From contig JAZARR010000250.1 in NCBI GenBank assembly GCA_037389465.1, positions 4,511,001 to 4,575,000 on the forward strand: a stretch of DNA of 64,000 nt, in the 5' to 3' direction. Numbering within the stretch: position 1 is the first letter of the stretch; the number at the start of each line of letters is the position of its first letter. A program made the position numbers and the translations under genes. Positions 44,901-56,984 of the stretch are shown piece after piece. The notes beneath the pieces were generated by a model. It saw nothing but the letters and a program-made list of their open reading frames with translations, made no database searches and was not told the origin of the DNA. The stretch is from Baylisascaris procyonis. Taxonomy: Eukaryota > Nematoda > Chromadorea > Rhabditida > Ascarididae.

Positions 44901-47170
44901 TTGTGTTATATTGCATTGTTTATAAACGATGATGTTCTAATAACGTATTGACCACTCTCATGGCCATAAAGAAGTGGACAGTGTTGAAGGTGTTTATGAA
45001 AGAACGAAGAGAGTTTACGAGGCGATTACCCTAAGACTTCATTGGTGGCCCTCTCACCTTTCTAGAGAGTCGTCTGTCACAAAGGTACAGCCGAACAACG
45101 GAACTCGACTTCCTTCACACACCGAACCTCTTATTTGATTACCATTTACCATTATTGTACCGATTGTTTGCAAACACTTTTTAGGCAATAAAAACACCTC
45201 AACATATTTCGATGCTACTTTATGCACCCAACATTACTCATTCATTTCTCCGCTTTTTTGCATAATCTTTTCTATTGCCTCAATTCTCTCATCACCAACC
45301 CGCTCTCTGCCATTTCTTTACATATCAGTGACTGAAATTTAAATAATGCAATCATCAAATGGTTTATTCACGGAAGTTGGCTCGCCTAAAGTGGCAGGCG
45401 TGCTATTACACAACTACTATATGTTGACTGATGTTATCACAGATCGCTATCACCTGCAATCCCTAACGGGGTATATTAATAAAGTAGCCAAGTGGGTAGA
45501 AATATAAATGCGGCCAAGTCGGCCTCATGCCTAGCGTTGCAGTGTTGTTTAGGATAGTTTGTTGTGTTGATCATTCGCGCATGTTCCCTCCTTCTCTTCG
45601 ATTGTGCACACTCGATGCCGCGTCACACCGATTCGCACTGCGCTCCGCTATGCCAGTTTTCTATCACCTTCGAGTTGTCATTCTGTGTCCTTGCCGACTC
45701 GCTCATTTCTCTGTCTCTCATCACTTTGCAAGCACTCTCGGGACTACTCTCTTTCCCTACCTGCCTAAAGTGTCTTCTAAGCGCTTATATTTGAGACTAA
45801 ACATCTTCTTGAACGATCCCGCCATTTTCCCTGTCTCTCGTGAACCGCCAAATTCGAACGTTTCCCGAGGTTCTTTATGTGCGTAGATTTTTTAATTGGA
45901 TGTTTTATGTGGATTATTTGCTTGTACAATTGCAGCCGGCTGGTTGTAAAGTATTGGAGTACGGGTGGAGTCAGTACATGTGTGAGGTTACCAGTGACAG
46001 AGGGCGGTTGGAGAAATAAATGTTTTGATCGTCACAGTCGCATTGTGGATTCTTTGTTGAGAGATTGTATTGGCAGTTCCATCAAAAATTCTTAAATACA
46101 CACATTTGGAAAAAATGGTTCCTGTGAAGGCAAAGCGGCTGATGGCGGCAACTATTGAGATGAAGTCGCTATAAGTTTTGCATTTCAAAGTCGGGAGAGT
46201 GTCGGTACGATACCTTAGAACACAGGTAAAGGGTATACATATATGCAGTATGTGTACAGGCACAAGGAGATCCTAATAAGTTGTCCGTTAATACCATGTA
46301 GTTTAATGTCTTTGCTTAAACTGTTAAACGAATGGTTCTGAAACGGATCCTTCCTATAATCGAATGAAAGATGAACTTCTACAGAACCTAAACGTATATC
46401 GTGCAGTTCGTATGCACTTTCCACATACTCTTCTCTTTGCGGTCAAAATGTACTGAAGTTAGAGAACAAAAAAACGCATTTGAAAGTCTTTTCTTAAGAA
46501 TTTGTGGTCTAGTTAATATGTAGTAATTTAATGGGATCTGGATTATGTCCGGCTTCGATCGAAACTGCAACCAGAACCAGGTTTAATTTCTGCTCATATG
46601 AAAACGCGTTAGATCCGTCCGGGCGGTCTTTCGTCTACTGCGGACTCGGGCCAGTTTCGAGTCATTTCCATATTACTAATCATTAATCGTCTCCATTTGC
46701 GGCAAATTCGATCCAGGTTTATTTCGGGCTACAAACATTTAGTCACCCTCACTGGATGCGAATGTTGAACGGTCATCAGTGCTATCGTACTTTGGTATTA
46801 AAAATAAGTTTGCAAGTTTAACGTGGATCGCGCAGATTTGATGCTTCGTCGATGTGTCAAACTCATTATAAACCATGGAACTGATCGATGGTCGAGCACA
46901 TAGAACAGATAGAAAAGGAGAAGGAGGCAGGCTGGGGGAAGGGAGAATAAGCAGTGAGGTTGCATAACTGCTAAGAAATTTTGTAATTATTTGTTAGGAA
47001 TATCAATTTCGATTATTCGAAAATCTTAAAAGCGCTCCTCGCGTTCTTTTGAATGCCGCTAATAAAGGCGGTATACGCCGTTTATGAGTTGTACTTCACG
47101 TGAATATGAACTGTGAAGATAACATCGTGATAGGAGTGTGTTTTAAGGATTAGCAGCATTGGCGACGATA
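41923..47170. other. Intergenic region between the ANKRD13 and HMG genes
   Basis: A GC-richer island at about 42300-42670 upstream of ANKRD13 includes a plus-strand ATG at 42605 with 19 codons to a strong donor AG|GTAAGT (42663), possibly a divergent first exon. Another island at 45500-46000 may be promoter or 5' UTR DNA of the HMG gene. Long frames at 45527-45886 and 44260-44481 have no family resemblance. No repeats of note. Confidence 0.35.
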
Positions 47171-49927
47171 ATGCGTGAGTCGGCGAAGCCGCCAGTTCGC
47201 GGTAAAACATCTCCATATGGATTCTTTGTGAAGATGTGCTATGAGGAGCATAAAAAGAAATATCCGAACGAGAATGTACAGGTGACGGAAATCAGTAAGA
47301 AGTGCTCCGAAAAATGGAAGGTTAGTCTTCGATGTCGACGTCTTATCATGGTAGATGCACTAGCACTCTTGCACACTCCCTAATATTGCAAGACTGATTG
47401 TACATTATATGGGTACCTCTGAAATAAGTGTAGTGGAATGTAATACAGTATTTGCTCTAAATCTAAACGGTACGTCCTGTAAGGAAGAAAAGAGTGGTGC
47501 CATAGAAGGCATAAGAGAGGTGTCATAACATTTAGATAGATCTGACCGTGAAGAGAGGAAGTACGTCATTGCCGACTTAAGCAAAGGGCCACCATATTTT
47601 CAACGGTACCGGTGGACATTGTATACGTGTTGAACAAATATTGGGGGATGTACCCAACAATATTCCTTAGCTTAACTACACATATCCACCTTTCCATCTT
47701 GCTGACTTTGCTGATGCTCACTGAGTTGTCTATATTAATTCTTTATAGATCACTTCAAACACTCCTTTCGTTCGATCATTCCCTAGCATCAGCTAACACA
47801 TCTAAAGGTTACTGTTATGGAGGGCTGTGAACATAAATCGTAAGCAAATGTCCAAATATCTATAATTTGTCGTTCACCAATCGCGCAATTTTTCAATGTA
47901 ACACGGAGTCATCCCCTCCTCCCCCAACATTTGCCCTTTCATATACAAGAAATATGTAACATACCTAAGCACCCCCTAATCCCCACCCCCTGCAGCACAC
48001 AAAATTGCATATATCCTTAAACATTTATTATCAGTGACTGAAAGTATTTGGACACGGATTATAAGAAAGTTGCATATAGACAATGTCGGACGATGAGAAG
48101 CGACGATTCTTCGAGTTGGCACAGAAGGATGCTGAACGCTATCAAGCAGAAGTAGCTGCCTACGGAGGTGAAGATATGCTGCGCAAACGCAAACGTGTCA
48201 AGAAGGATCCCAATGCACCTAAAAGAGCATTGTGAGGCATTCTCTTTGTTTCTTTAAATTCCCTACTGCCGACTCTATCTTATTGCAAAGTAGGGACGGT
48301 CTGGGGTAACGATTCATGGTAAAGAAGAAAAGTGAATGTACGTAATAAAATAACTGCTTCTTTTTTGGTCTCGTTATAAACATGACGTGCAATAAATCTT
48401 AAAATTTGAGGAGAGGGATAAAACGATGACTATTGAAAAGTGGATTTTTTTGGCTTAGTAGAACTTTTGTTTTAATGTTGCTTCATTAGCTCGCTGTTTG
48501 AGGTCGGCGTTCTTCTTTTTCTCACATGACAAGCGACCGGAGGTGCAGCAGCAGCATCCGGAATGGAAGGTTGGGCAGGTGGCACAGGAGCTTGGTCGTT
48601 ATTGGAAGGCGTTAAGCGATGAGGAACGTATGGTCTATGAGAGAAAGGCACTCGAAGATAAGGAGCGATATGCAGAGGTATATAGTTGAACATTTTGATA
48701 TTCTGTTCATTGTAACTTCAATTTTCGTGATCACATTGCTGATCGTATAATGTGTATCTGAGTAATGCTGACATGGAGAGTTCAGCATTAGTGTGGTTTT
48801 ATCTCTAATCAGGTTCCCTACCTACACTAAGTTTTAGGATGTAAAGGGTTTTTTATTTAAATGACCTCTATCGTAAAGTGCAAAAGCAATTCACCTATTG
48901 CTTTAATGACAAAATCAGATTCACTTCAATTAGATAGGCCGTATAACGAGGCGCTGAAGCAGTCGTTTCTTGCTTATCCATGATAGATTAAAGAGTTTTC
49001 TATGCTGTCTATGAAATTTCCTGTGTAACCTCTGGCAGTTTATTATTCTAAAAATTAGACAGCGTATTGCTATCTATGGTCAGTAATCAAAAGCACTTGG
49101 GGTAGGGGAAATGATGGAAATATTATATGTTACGATGTCGATTACACGAGCAGTATATCACTTATTTAGGTTGTGAAGCTATCTGAATTGTTTGCCCGTC
49201 AGTTTAGTCTTTTTATGACACTGTTAAGGGTATGAGGGCGTAATTGTTAAGGTAATGGATCGCTTTCAAATTTACACAAGATGGACAACGACAGTTGAAT
49301 GTGCCTTAGTGGTTTGTTGGTGACAGTGCATCACAATTTCTTATATTTTAAGAGATTTGAATAATTTGTACCTATCGCATACAACGACATATTGATGCAT
49401 TGATATGTGTGGGCTGTGTCTAGGAAATGCGAAACTACAAGCAGCCGAAGATGGAAATGGCAGCAGGAGCAGTGCCGACGATGCCAAACAATGGAATGAT
49501 GGGCATGGGAGTTCCAGTCACTGGAATCGTCAAGCATCCGGGTGAGGACTTCAGAGGCACTGTATTGTAGATTTATGCCTTTGTGTTCCACGTATTCATA
49601 GATCAGCGGGGTGGTCTGAAACCTCTCATTTTGGTCGTTTCGTAATGATTTTATGGGCATGTCGATTTTTAATGATAGTGATATAGAACCGACGCATTTT
49701 TATGTGTCTGCTTCCGTGTAAGTGGGGTCATTGCCTGGTCATGTTTCTTATGCGTTGTTGCTTGACTTTTTAGAGAGAAGAGAATTCGATAGGCATTATT
49801 AATTTATGAAAGAGGATTTTTTAAAGAACTAAATAAACAGGAGTTCGGTGTAGAGACTAATCACTTTACAAACTTCTAGTATTTTCGCATTGCAGTGAGC
49901 GAAGGCGTTGCGGTACACTTGCTGTGA
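47171..49927 (+). CDS. hmg-1.2: HMG-box chromatin protein, nematode HMG-1.2-like (two HMG boxes)
   Basis: Five exons join in phase to 208 residues: 47171-47320, 48080-48231, 48503-48677, 49424-49541 and 49896-49927. Box A spans exons 1-2 ([25 protein letters not shown] joined to [14 protein letters not shown]). A basic linker ([19 protein letters not shown]) leads to box B on exon 3 ([37 protein letters not shown]). A short Met/Gly-rich tail replaces the acidic tail of vertebrate HMGB proteins. HMGB proteins bend DNA and bind its minor groove; C. elegans HMG-1.2 acts in chromatin and Wnt-linked development. Exon 3 uses the acceptor TTTGAG, required by phase. If intron 4 is retained, translation would instead end at 49570. 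The start at 47171 is the first ATG before box A. Confidence 0.92.
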
Positions 49928-51696
49928 GGGGTGTGTCGGCGAGTACCCAGCATACTATCAGTGACCTCGAGAAAGGTTCCCTCTGCAAACAATTGGACGA
50001 CAACCCACATTCATAACTTTTCGTTGGTTATTTTCTGACGATAACTCTATTCGTACGTTTTACGATCTGCACCACAATATTTTATCATCTAATTATGTCC
50101 ATATAAGAAGAAAGGCTTAATGTGCAAACGGAATCAAAAAAACGTCGTCCAATCTCAGCAGAGCAAATCCTATCCGAGATCCTTATGACTTATGACCTGT
50201 AAACTACATGAATTCGTATAACTTCGGACAGCGCACTCAAAAGGTTGCATTGAATCCCCTTAAGTGGAGTAGAGGAAATAAGATCAGATTTTACTGGAAT
50301 TGTTGAATGATAAGTAGCTAATGTCTGGTGATGCGTTACTAGTGGATTTTATTGTTCGGTTGGTGGGGTTTCATATATGACTAAACTCATTTAAGGGATC
50401 AGCTAGATTCAAATACGGTGTCATTGAATGGAAACTGTATGGAGTAATTTGCTGTGCGCCTTAAGTCGTTTTGAATGATTTACATAGCGTTTATGATGTA
50501 CAGCTGACTGCAGCCGTCCTATTGTCTCGTTGTGTAAGTTGGCGGCATCGTCTCGACACGTGCGAACACTTCCAGAACGTCGGTTCTGTATGCTCGCTTC
50601 GTTTATGATAATTGTCCCTCCGCAGTTGTTTGTTCCTATAACGATGATATTAGGCATTTCCTTGCGATGGTAATATAGACACACGCTACGCTCCAATTTA
50701 GCGAATAGGTGCGATGAGTGTTGATGATTACCACAGTAAAGAAGTGCCCTTTTTCATATGCAAATACGGGGCACTGCGATACATCACATCGAGGTATTGT
50801 GCTCTCATCAAAGGGCATTTTGGCTTGTGATATACTGGCCTCATGATGTCCTGGATGAGGCGACCACTTGATGGCGTATCGTTGTGCATTTTTCCTTGTT
50901 TCGGCTGCTTTCGCTGTTCTCTGTGTGGAATGTTTAAAACTTCTGTTGCCTCTGTGGTGCATTGGGGTGGGGCTGCAAGACGCCTTTGTTTTTAAAAAAA
51001 AAAGGTATATCATGGTTGTTTTCGGTTGGGCTATGCTAATGGAAGGTGAATCGTCTTGTTTTCATATGCTCTCAGTCGAGCTTCTGCAATAAATCTAGAC
51101 TCAGTGTGAATGTTTTTCGTGATGTTTTCAAAGGACGGATGCTGTTAAACTTGAATGAAATTGGTGGGGAAGAGTTTGTTTCTAACAACAATACTGTATG
51201 AGTGTATGGCGCCTTCAAGCTTCGGAATGTTCATTTGCACTCGTGAAATGTTTAAAGATCTTCAGTCGATGTGTAGTTCTCGACGATGTTCTTGAGTTGT
51301 GTTCAGTGTCTGGTTTTACTTTCTTTGTACTGTGAATATCCCTGTAAAGCCCGTTTGATTATTCCCTGTAATTGTTGCACTCCTATATCTATGCCACAAG
51401 TAATCCATCGACCGCATTGAGCACATGTAAATAACGATGTTTACAATCGCTCATATGCTCTATTGATAGCCCGATGCATTTTAATCGTTTATACGTAAAT
51501 TTAGCAGGTGGTCTGAAAAGGATAATCAGGACTGCGATCCCAGTCTGACAGTACGTAAGCAGACGTACCCACTTTTGGGATCCAACAGTGACAGGCATAG
51601 GGATGTCGTTTACCAAGACTCCTTTAGCGCAGCGCTGTGAAGGCGGCTAAATAGGTGACATCAGACTCGATCGGCACAGCCCCTGCCCCGCACTTT
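49928..51696. other. HMG 3' flank; no further gene recognised
   Basis: Likely 3' UTR followed by intergenic DNA. Both strands have frames of 70-125 codons at 50421-51092 but no splice-site support or family resemblance. Confidence 0.4.
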
Positions 51697-51798
51697 GCCC
51701 GGACTCTACAAACGACCGTATTTTGTCCCCAACCCAACGACAAGGATGCCCGGACTCTACATACGACCATATTCTGCTTGTAAATCCAACGACGGGAA
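51697..51798. repeat. Two-copy tandem repeat, 51-bp period
   Basis: GCCCGGACTCTACAAACGAC at 51697 recurs as GCCCGGACTCTACATACGAC at 51748. The later parts of the units have diverged more. Confidence 0.7.
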
Positions 51799-51995
51799 TA
51801 GGGTTCGCATTAAACTCGGAGGAATAAGATGGCATGCGAAGAAAATGTGAAGAAGTAACAAAAGCTGGACGGAAAACTATTGAAAATGGTCAAAAAAAGC
51901 CTGGAAATATGGATCGGCAATTTTCAGGACTGATGTGATTACCTTTACGAAACAGTGGCGGAAAAATTCGAGGTTTTTGAACGAAAAAATTGGAA

Positions 51996-52009
51996 GGGGG
52001 GGGGGGGGG
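51996..52009 (+). repeat. Homopolymer G run (14 bases)
   Basis: An uninterrupted run of G followed by AGATGC; prone to length errors in sequencing. Confidence 0.9.
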
Positions 52010-53022
52010 AGATGCAGAATCTCACACGCGTCAAAAGGCAATAATATGCGATTGTGGACATTGTAAATTAGTAGATATGAAACTACGCACACTGGAACTG
52101 TGTTTATCCAGCAGGGGCAAAGTGGGTAAGCATAAGCAGCTGGTCATTAGACGAGTTGCAATGAGTTACTTGCGTGCGTCCACATAAGTGCACAAACAGG
52201 GTGCGTCTCTGCGCTCAGAACTACTTGTAAGAGCTTTAAGCAGAAAAACATGAAAAAATGCTCTTGAGAGCGCCGCAAACCGCCCTAAGAGCATGGTAGG
52301 TCGATATAACAGACAAAAACGAATCGGTATCAAGATGAGAACTGTAACTTCCCATGAGTGAACTCCGCCGCCTAGCTTTTAAACCAACCTATCCGTCGTA
52401 CCGTGTGTTGCGAGCTTACCTGACATTCCCCCCGTAGGCCAAGTATTGGCATTTCACAGTCTCCTCATAAAAACTCACCAGTGAAATAAAAGTTGGTATT
52501 TCACCCGTCTTGCAAAGTTATAAGGCACTTTGTTATATATTCGACCGCAATTACCGTGCACGGCATAACACCGACGGTTTCCATGACATCTCTTTAAAGG
52601 CTGCTTCCAGGACATGAAACAGACACAAGAGAAGCTGAGAATCACCGCATCCTAATTTCCATACATAAGCAATAAATAAATAAATGAATCGAAGAAGCGA
52701 AAAAATCCGTCGAAACGCCACGAAATTAGCCAAGAATGTTGCAGTCCTATTGGTTACGGTTATATCAGTGGTGGTGCACAATAGAAAAAAATAAACATCT
52801 CACTTCTCTACTATCCCAATATGTCGTCACATGATCGCGGCCATTCCAAGATCTTAGTCGTTGAACGCTTCAAATGATGAGAAATTATAACAAAACGTTG
52901 ATTTCCATGAGCAGCACATGCATAAACATTAGCAGATCGAAACGAACATCACGAGGTTCAAGATATAAGGATGTTAATATAGAGGGAGGTGGTCCCGAGA
53001 AAAAGGAACGCCTATCTGCTAA

Positions 53023-54695
53023 TGTTAGGTGCCATTTTTTAATCGGCCGATAGACGCATGATGAAAAGTGAGCGCGTAAGGGGCATGTGAGGCAGATCAG
53101 CAGAATGCAAGTCAACTACCTTCTTGCACAACAGGGAAAAAGAGCGACTACGCGACAGATCGAACTGTCTACCAGTGTCTTGATGATCTCAACTTAGAAC
53201 AAATTATCTATAAACGCCTTGAGGCAAGACTCGGTGTGTATAAAAGGGGAGCGCAATTGATTGCAGAGTTAGTGTGTGTTTCGATTTCGTCGTCTGCTCG
53301 AATTGGGGCTGCTGCGAGCACGTCAGCTTCCAGCTACGTGCTGGGATCGTTTATTGTGGGAGGCGGCGCATGGGGGAACTACTGCTAGTGCCGAAGCCGT
53401 GCTAGCCCCTTGATCCTTCTCCCGATCTCCCCATTTTGTGGTTGTTGTTCTGTGCAAATTCGTTTTAAGCGTTTAAATAAAATTTTAACCCCTCTTATTG
53501 CGCCGGCTCCACACGGTACCTGATAAGCCTCAAGAAAAATCGACCAAACCCTTACATCTTACCACGGTTGACAATAGAGTAAGTTGCGGACTCACTGCGA
53601 GTTGAATACTCGCAGATTTTTCTTTTGAACTATTCTCTCATTAGGAGAGCTCTTATTTACTAAAGCAGTGTATTCGTGCGCAGTAATCTACGATTCGGTT
53701 AGCGTGCACTGACTGTTCTTTCATTGTAGACCGCGACATGGCGTCTACGTTGGATGAATCCGTGGATATGGAAGCCGATGGCCAACCACGTGACACTGAA
53801 GAACAGGTAACTGCTTCAAACTACGCAGCACTTTATGCAGTCGAAAAAGAGCTGGCTAAAATCAGCACCGAATCAGGCACTGCTCTTTCAGTCCAGCTTA
53901 AGGCGAGCAGGAAAGCCAACAATTCGGGATTTGCTTGTTGCTATAGTTCTGGTGAAAGTTGGATAAGCAATACAGAGACAGCAGTAGCAGGAGCCCGGGC
54001 AATCATGTCTGCGGCACAAAACAGCTTGAGGAAGAACAAAATTTCTTTCTTTCATATGTAAGAAATTCTGATAATGCAAGTATCAGTTGGATATCTAAGC
54101 CCACCACAGAGGAGTTGGAAGGTGTCGTGAGGTTATGCAGTTCCTTGGCCTCGAAACGGCTGAGCCCCATGTAAGGATTTGATTGGTTTCTCTTGAGGCT
54201 TATCAGGTGCTGTGTAGAGCCGGCACAATAAGAGGGGTTAAAATTTTATTTGAACGCTTAAAATGAATTTGCAAGAGCAACAACCACAAAAAGGGGAGAT
54301 CAGGACAAGGACCAAGGCTAGCCCTAACAGGGCTTCGGCAATATCTGTAGTGCCCCTTGCGCGACCTCCGACGACCAACGATCCCAGCACGCAGCTCCAA
54401 GCTGACCTGCTTGCAACAGCTCGAGCCCGCGTAGACGACGAAACTGACACACACTGACTCTGCAAGCAATTGCGCTCCCCTTTTATACATCCCGAGTTTT
54501 GTCTCAAGGCATTTATAGATAATTTGTTCTAACTTGAGATTATCAAGGCATTGGTAGATAGCTTGATCTGTCGCATAGTCGCCCTTTTCCCCTGCTGTGC
54601 AAGAAGGCAGTTGATCTGCATTCTGCTGATCTCCCTCGCATGCCTCTTACAAGCGGGCAATTCATCCTTGCGCTAGGTGCCCATGCAAATTCACT
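53023..54695. mobile_element. Second inverted-LTR element with gag-like fragment
   Basis: A forward LTR-like block ends at 53556 and an inverted copy starts at 54170. Within each are a TATA box (TATAAAAGGGGAGCG at 53239; inverted near 54487), an AATAAAATTTTAACCCCTC polyadenylation region (from 53478; inverted at about 54233-54251) and the end CCTGATAAGCCTCAAGA. By eye the arms are about 85-90% identical over some 480 bp, so the element is older than the one at 2537. Next to the inverted LTR a TGGGGCTCAGCCG sequence (54157-54169, minus) is placed like a primer-binding site. Outer limits are approximate; no target-site duplication was found. The family differs from BEL at 7819. Confidence 0.6.
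53738..54182 (+). pseudogene. Gag-like remnant between the inverted LTRs
   Basis: An ATG frame from 53738 (MASTLDESVDMEADGQPRDT, then a helical stretch with EKELAKIS) runs 107 codons to a stop at 54061. Another frame then continues with VMQFLGLETAEPHVRI to a TGA at about 54180. Position 3' of a forward LTR and leader suggests gag, but no zinc knuckle or other diagnostic motif is present. Frame breaks indicate decay. Confidence 0.3.
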
Positions 54696-54699
54696 CAGA

Positions 54700-55492
54700 G
54701 CTCGATTCTCTGTATTTCCCTGTTTAGAAACCTTTCGCAAGTTCCTATTTCAGTATATTTACGTCAATTCTGAAAAACTGACGAAAAGCCGGCTTTATAC
54801 TCACTGCCTCCACCTGAAGTGCAAACCCCTAAGTATTAAAGGACTCTCCTCAGTTTTTCCATCCTCATGCGAACCTCACTGGACTAAGGCCGAATCTAAC
54901 CCAGGCAAGCAATATGAATTTGGCATACATATGAGGGTAAGCCTCGGAAAGTGGTGTAATTTTGAGCTTCAAGACATACGCAGGGTAGTCACATGCTTCT
55001 AAGGGTGGTTGCTGAGTACATAACTCAATAGCAATGAAATGCCATCAGAATTCGTAATTGTGACACGAAAATTGTATCATCTTTCAGCAAAGATCTCGGA
55101 ATGAATGATCTTTTCGTTGTTCTTTTAACTACCTTCCAGGACAATTCGTCCTCCCCACGTCAGAGAGATTGAAGGGCGTGCTCGCACGATTTTGATGAAT
55201 AGTTTGAAGTCCACGATCTTTGAAAAAGATAATGCTTGCTGAAGTTTCCAACATTCACCGTACGCCGAAGGATTGGAAGATGCCATTAGCGATGGCAACG
55301 GTAAAAGATAGACCCACAAAATACAAGATCATTTGTTCTTAAAATATCTCGGTTTGCTACTTCCAATAATACTGTTCAATTAGGTAAGCCCCTTTGCCCA
55401 TCTAATTCCGAAACAATCGCCACAGCCACTTTCGGATATTCACAAACCTCCTCTGTGGATTTCATTTCTACGTGTATTATTCAAAAAAGCAT
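54700..55492. other. No gene recognised
   Basis: Short frames only. A minus-strand frame at 55319-55125 has no splice-site support. Confidence 0.4.
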
Positions 55493-55926
55493 ATAGTTTT
55501 TGGTTATGACCATGTAATGCATCGAGTACAGATGGAATAATAATTTGTGCTGACGTTTCGGCTCTTTGAGCCATAATCATAACACATCAAGCTGAAATTC
55601 ATCATATAAAATACACTTTTTTACGTTTTAAAGAGTTGGATGAGGTTTCAAACAGATGTAATATGAATGCTAGTGCAAGAGAAGGTGGGTTTGATTTTAT
55701 ATATATGCGATAGAAATGAGAAAAAGAAATTGGAATGTTGAGAGTTCGCGAGATTTTATTACGTCTGTTTGAAACTTCATCCAACTCTTTAAAACGTAAA
55801 AAAGTGTATTTTATATGATGAATTTCAGCTTGATGTGTTATGATTATGGCTCAAAGAGCCGAAACGTCAGCACAAATTATTATTCCATCTGTACTCGATG
55901 CATTACATGGTCATAACCAAAAACTA
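55493..55926. repeat. Long inverted repeat (foldback) with hammerhead-like motifs
   Basis: Arms 55493-55659 and about 55761-55926 are near-perfect reverse complements, separated by about 100 bp of AT-rich DNA. Each arm carries GGCTCAAAGAGCCGAAACGTC: plus strand at 55847-55867, minus strand at 55573-55553. This has the form stem II hairpin, GAAAC, GTC seen in hammerhead ribozymes of Penelope-like elements and retrozymes. The other half of the catalytic core, CTGATGA, appears as ATGATTAT, so it is changed at two positions. No ORF. Near identity of the arms suggests a recent origin or gene conversion. Confidence 0.8.
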
Positions 55927-56380
55927 TTATACTTCATCTATCGATCATGCGTCTGCGAAACAACAGTGTTACTACTCATTCTAAAAAGCATTTCGTAATT
56001 ACAGATGGAGGATTTAAATAATTTCAAAGGTAAAATCACCGGCCACTACCACTTCAAAATCACCAAATAAAGATTAAACAATGGATAAGCAATAAACATA
56101 TGAAGATACAATTTACTAATGGAATAAATGATAGAAAATGCCGCTTTAATAAATGTTTCACCCAACTAAAGAAAACCGTTTAAAAACAATAAACGAGAGA
56201 TGAACAAACCAACTAGTCTCGTATATTCATAATAAAATATAAAAACAATAGCAAACAAATCTGATTATGAACATGACACACATTTTTAAAAGAAAAGGAC
56301 AAACGATCGTACCAATAAATCACCGATTTATGAGAGAAAAGCGAAATGAGCAATATTCTAAACAAAATAATATCAGTCGA

Positions 56381-56416
56381 TAATAATAATAATAGTAGTA
56401 ATAATAATAATAGTGA

Positions 56417-56474
<58 letters not shown>
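56381..56474 (+). repeat. (AAT)n microsatellite
   Basis: About 30 units with TAG and GAA interruptions in the first third, uninterrupted after 56417. Confidence 0.95.
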
Positions 56475-56798
56475 TCACGGTACGGTTGAAATCTCTCTGA
56501 AATGGGGAATCACCAGGGTGATTCGACGAAATGTCAACTCAATTAACACCTAGACGAATGTGCTTCGCCAATCACGAATATCAATGACAAGAATACGTTG
56601 CAACCCACATTTCCATCACATTTCTTCCTCCTCTACCCCCTCCAACATTCATGGATTTATTATCTCTTTGTCTATTCATCCCTATCGTTGATTAGATGTT
56701 AGCTTGCCGTAGGCTATCCAATTTCTTAACTTTTTTCACCTTACATAACAACCACTAAACCATTTTGCCTAAGACTTTGAAATTATCGAGCTTGAAAT

Positions 56799-56984
56799 TT
56801 ATTTTCGGTATTTGCGTTTCCTATGGATCCTCGTATTCTCCACATGATGCAACGCGATATAACTAAACAGGACAGCCAAAAAGGCAGCGCAACAAAAACG
56901 ATAGTGATGTAACCATAATAACAGGAATTTAAATCGAGAGGAAACATCGAAGAAGGGAAAAGAAAGAGAGATGCAAATGAATTT
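56799..56984 (-). CDS. Candidate terminal exon with a membrane segment
   Basis: On the minus strand a GTTTCAG acceptor precedes 61 codons in phase 0, ending TAA with an overlapping AATAAA. The peptide has a hydrophobic segment (FKFLLLWLHHYRFCCAAFLA and following) and ends in a very basic tail (HRKRKYRK), as in tail-anchored or C-terminally anchored proteins. It could be the 3' end of the gene whose exons lie at 59011-61962, but phases and intervening exons were not connected. Confidence 0.25.
   Translation of the reverse strand, partial: KFICISLSFPFFDVSSRFKFLLLWLHHYRFCCAAFLAVLFSYIALHHVENTRIHRKRKYRK

Noticed and set aside
45527..45886. 119-codon plus-strand frame
   Set aside because: Ser/Cys/Phe-rich translation of C/T-rich DNA with no domain; more likely promoter or UTR sequence.
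50636..51013. 125-codon minus-strand frame
   Set aside because: No splice-site context, domain or coding-like composition; opposite the HMG 3' flank.
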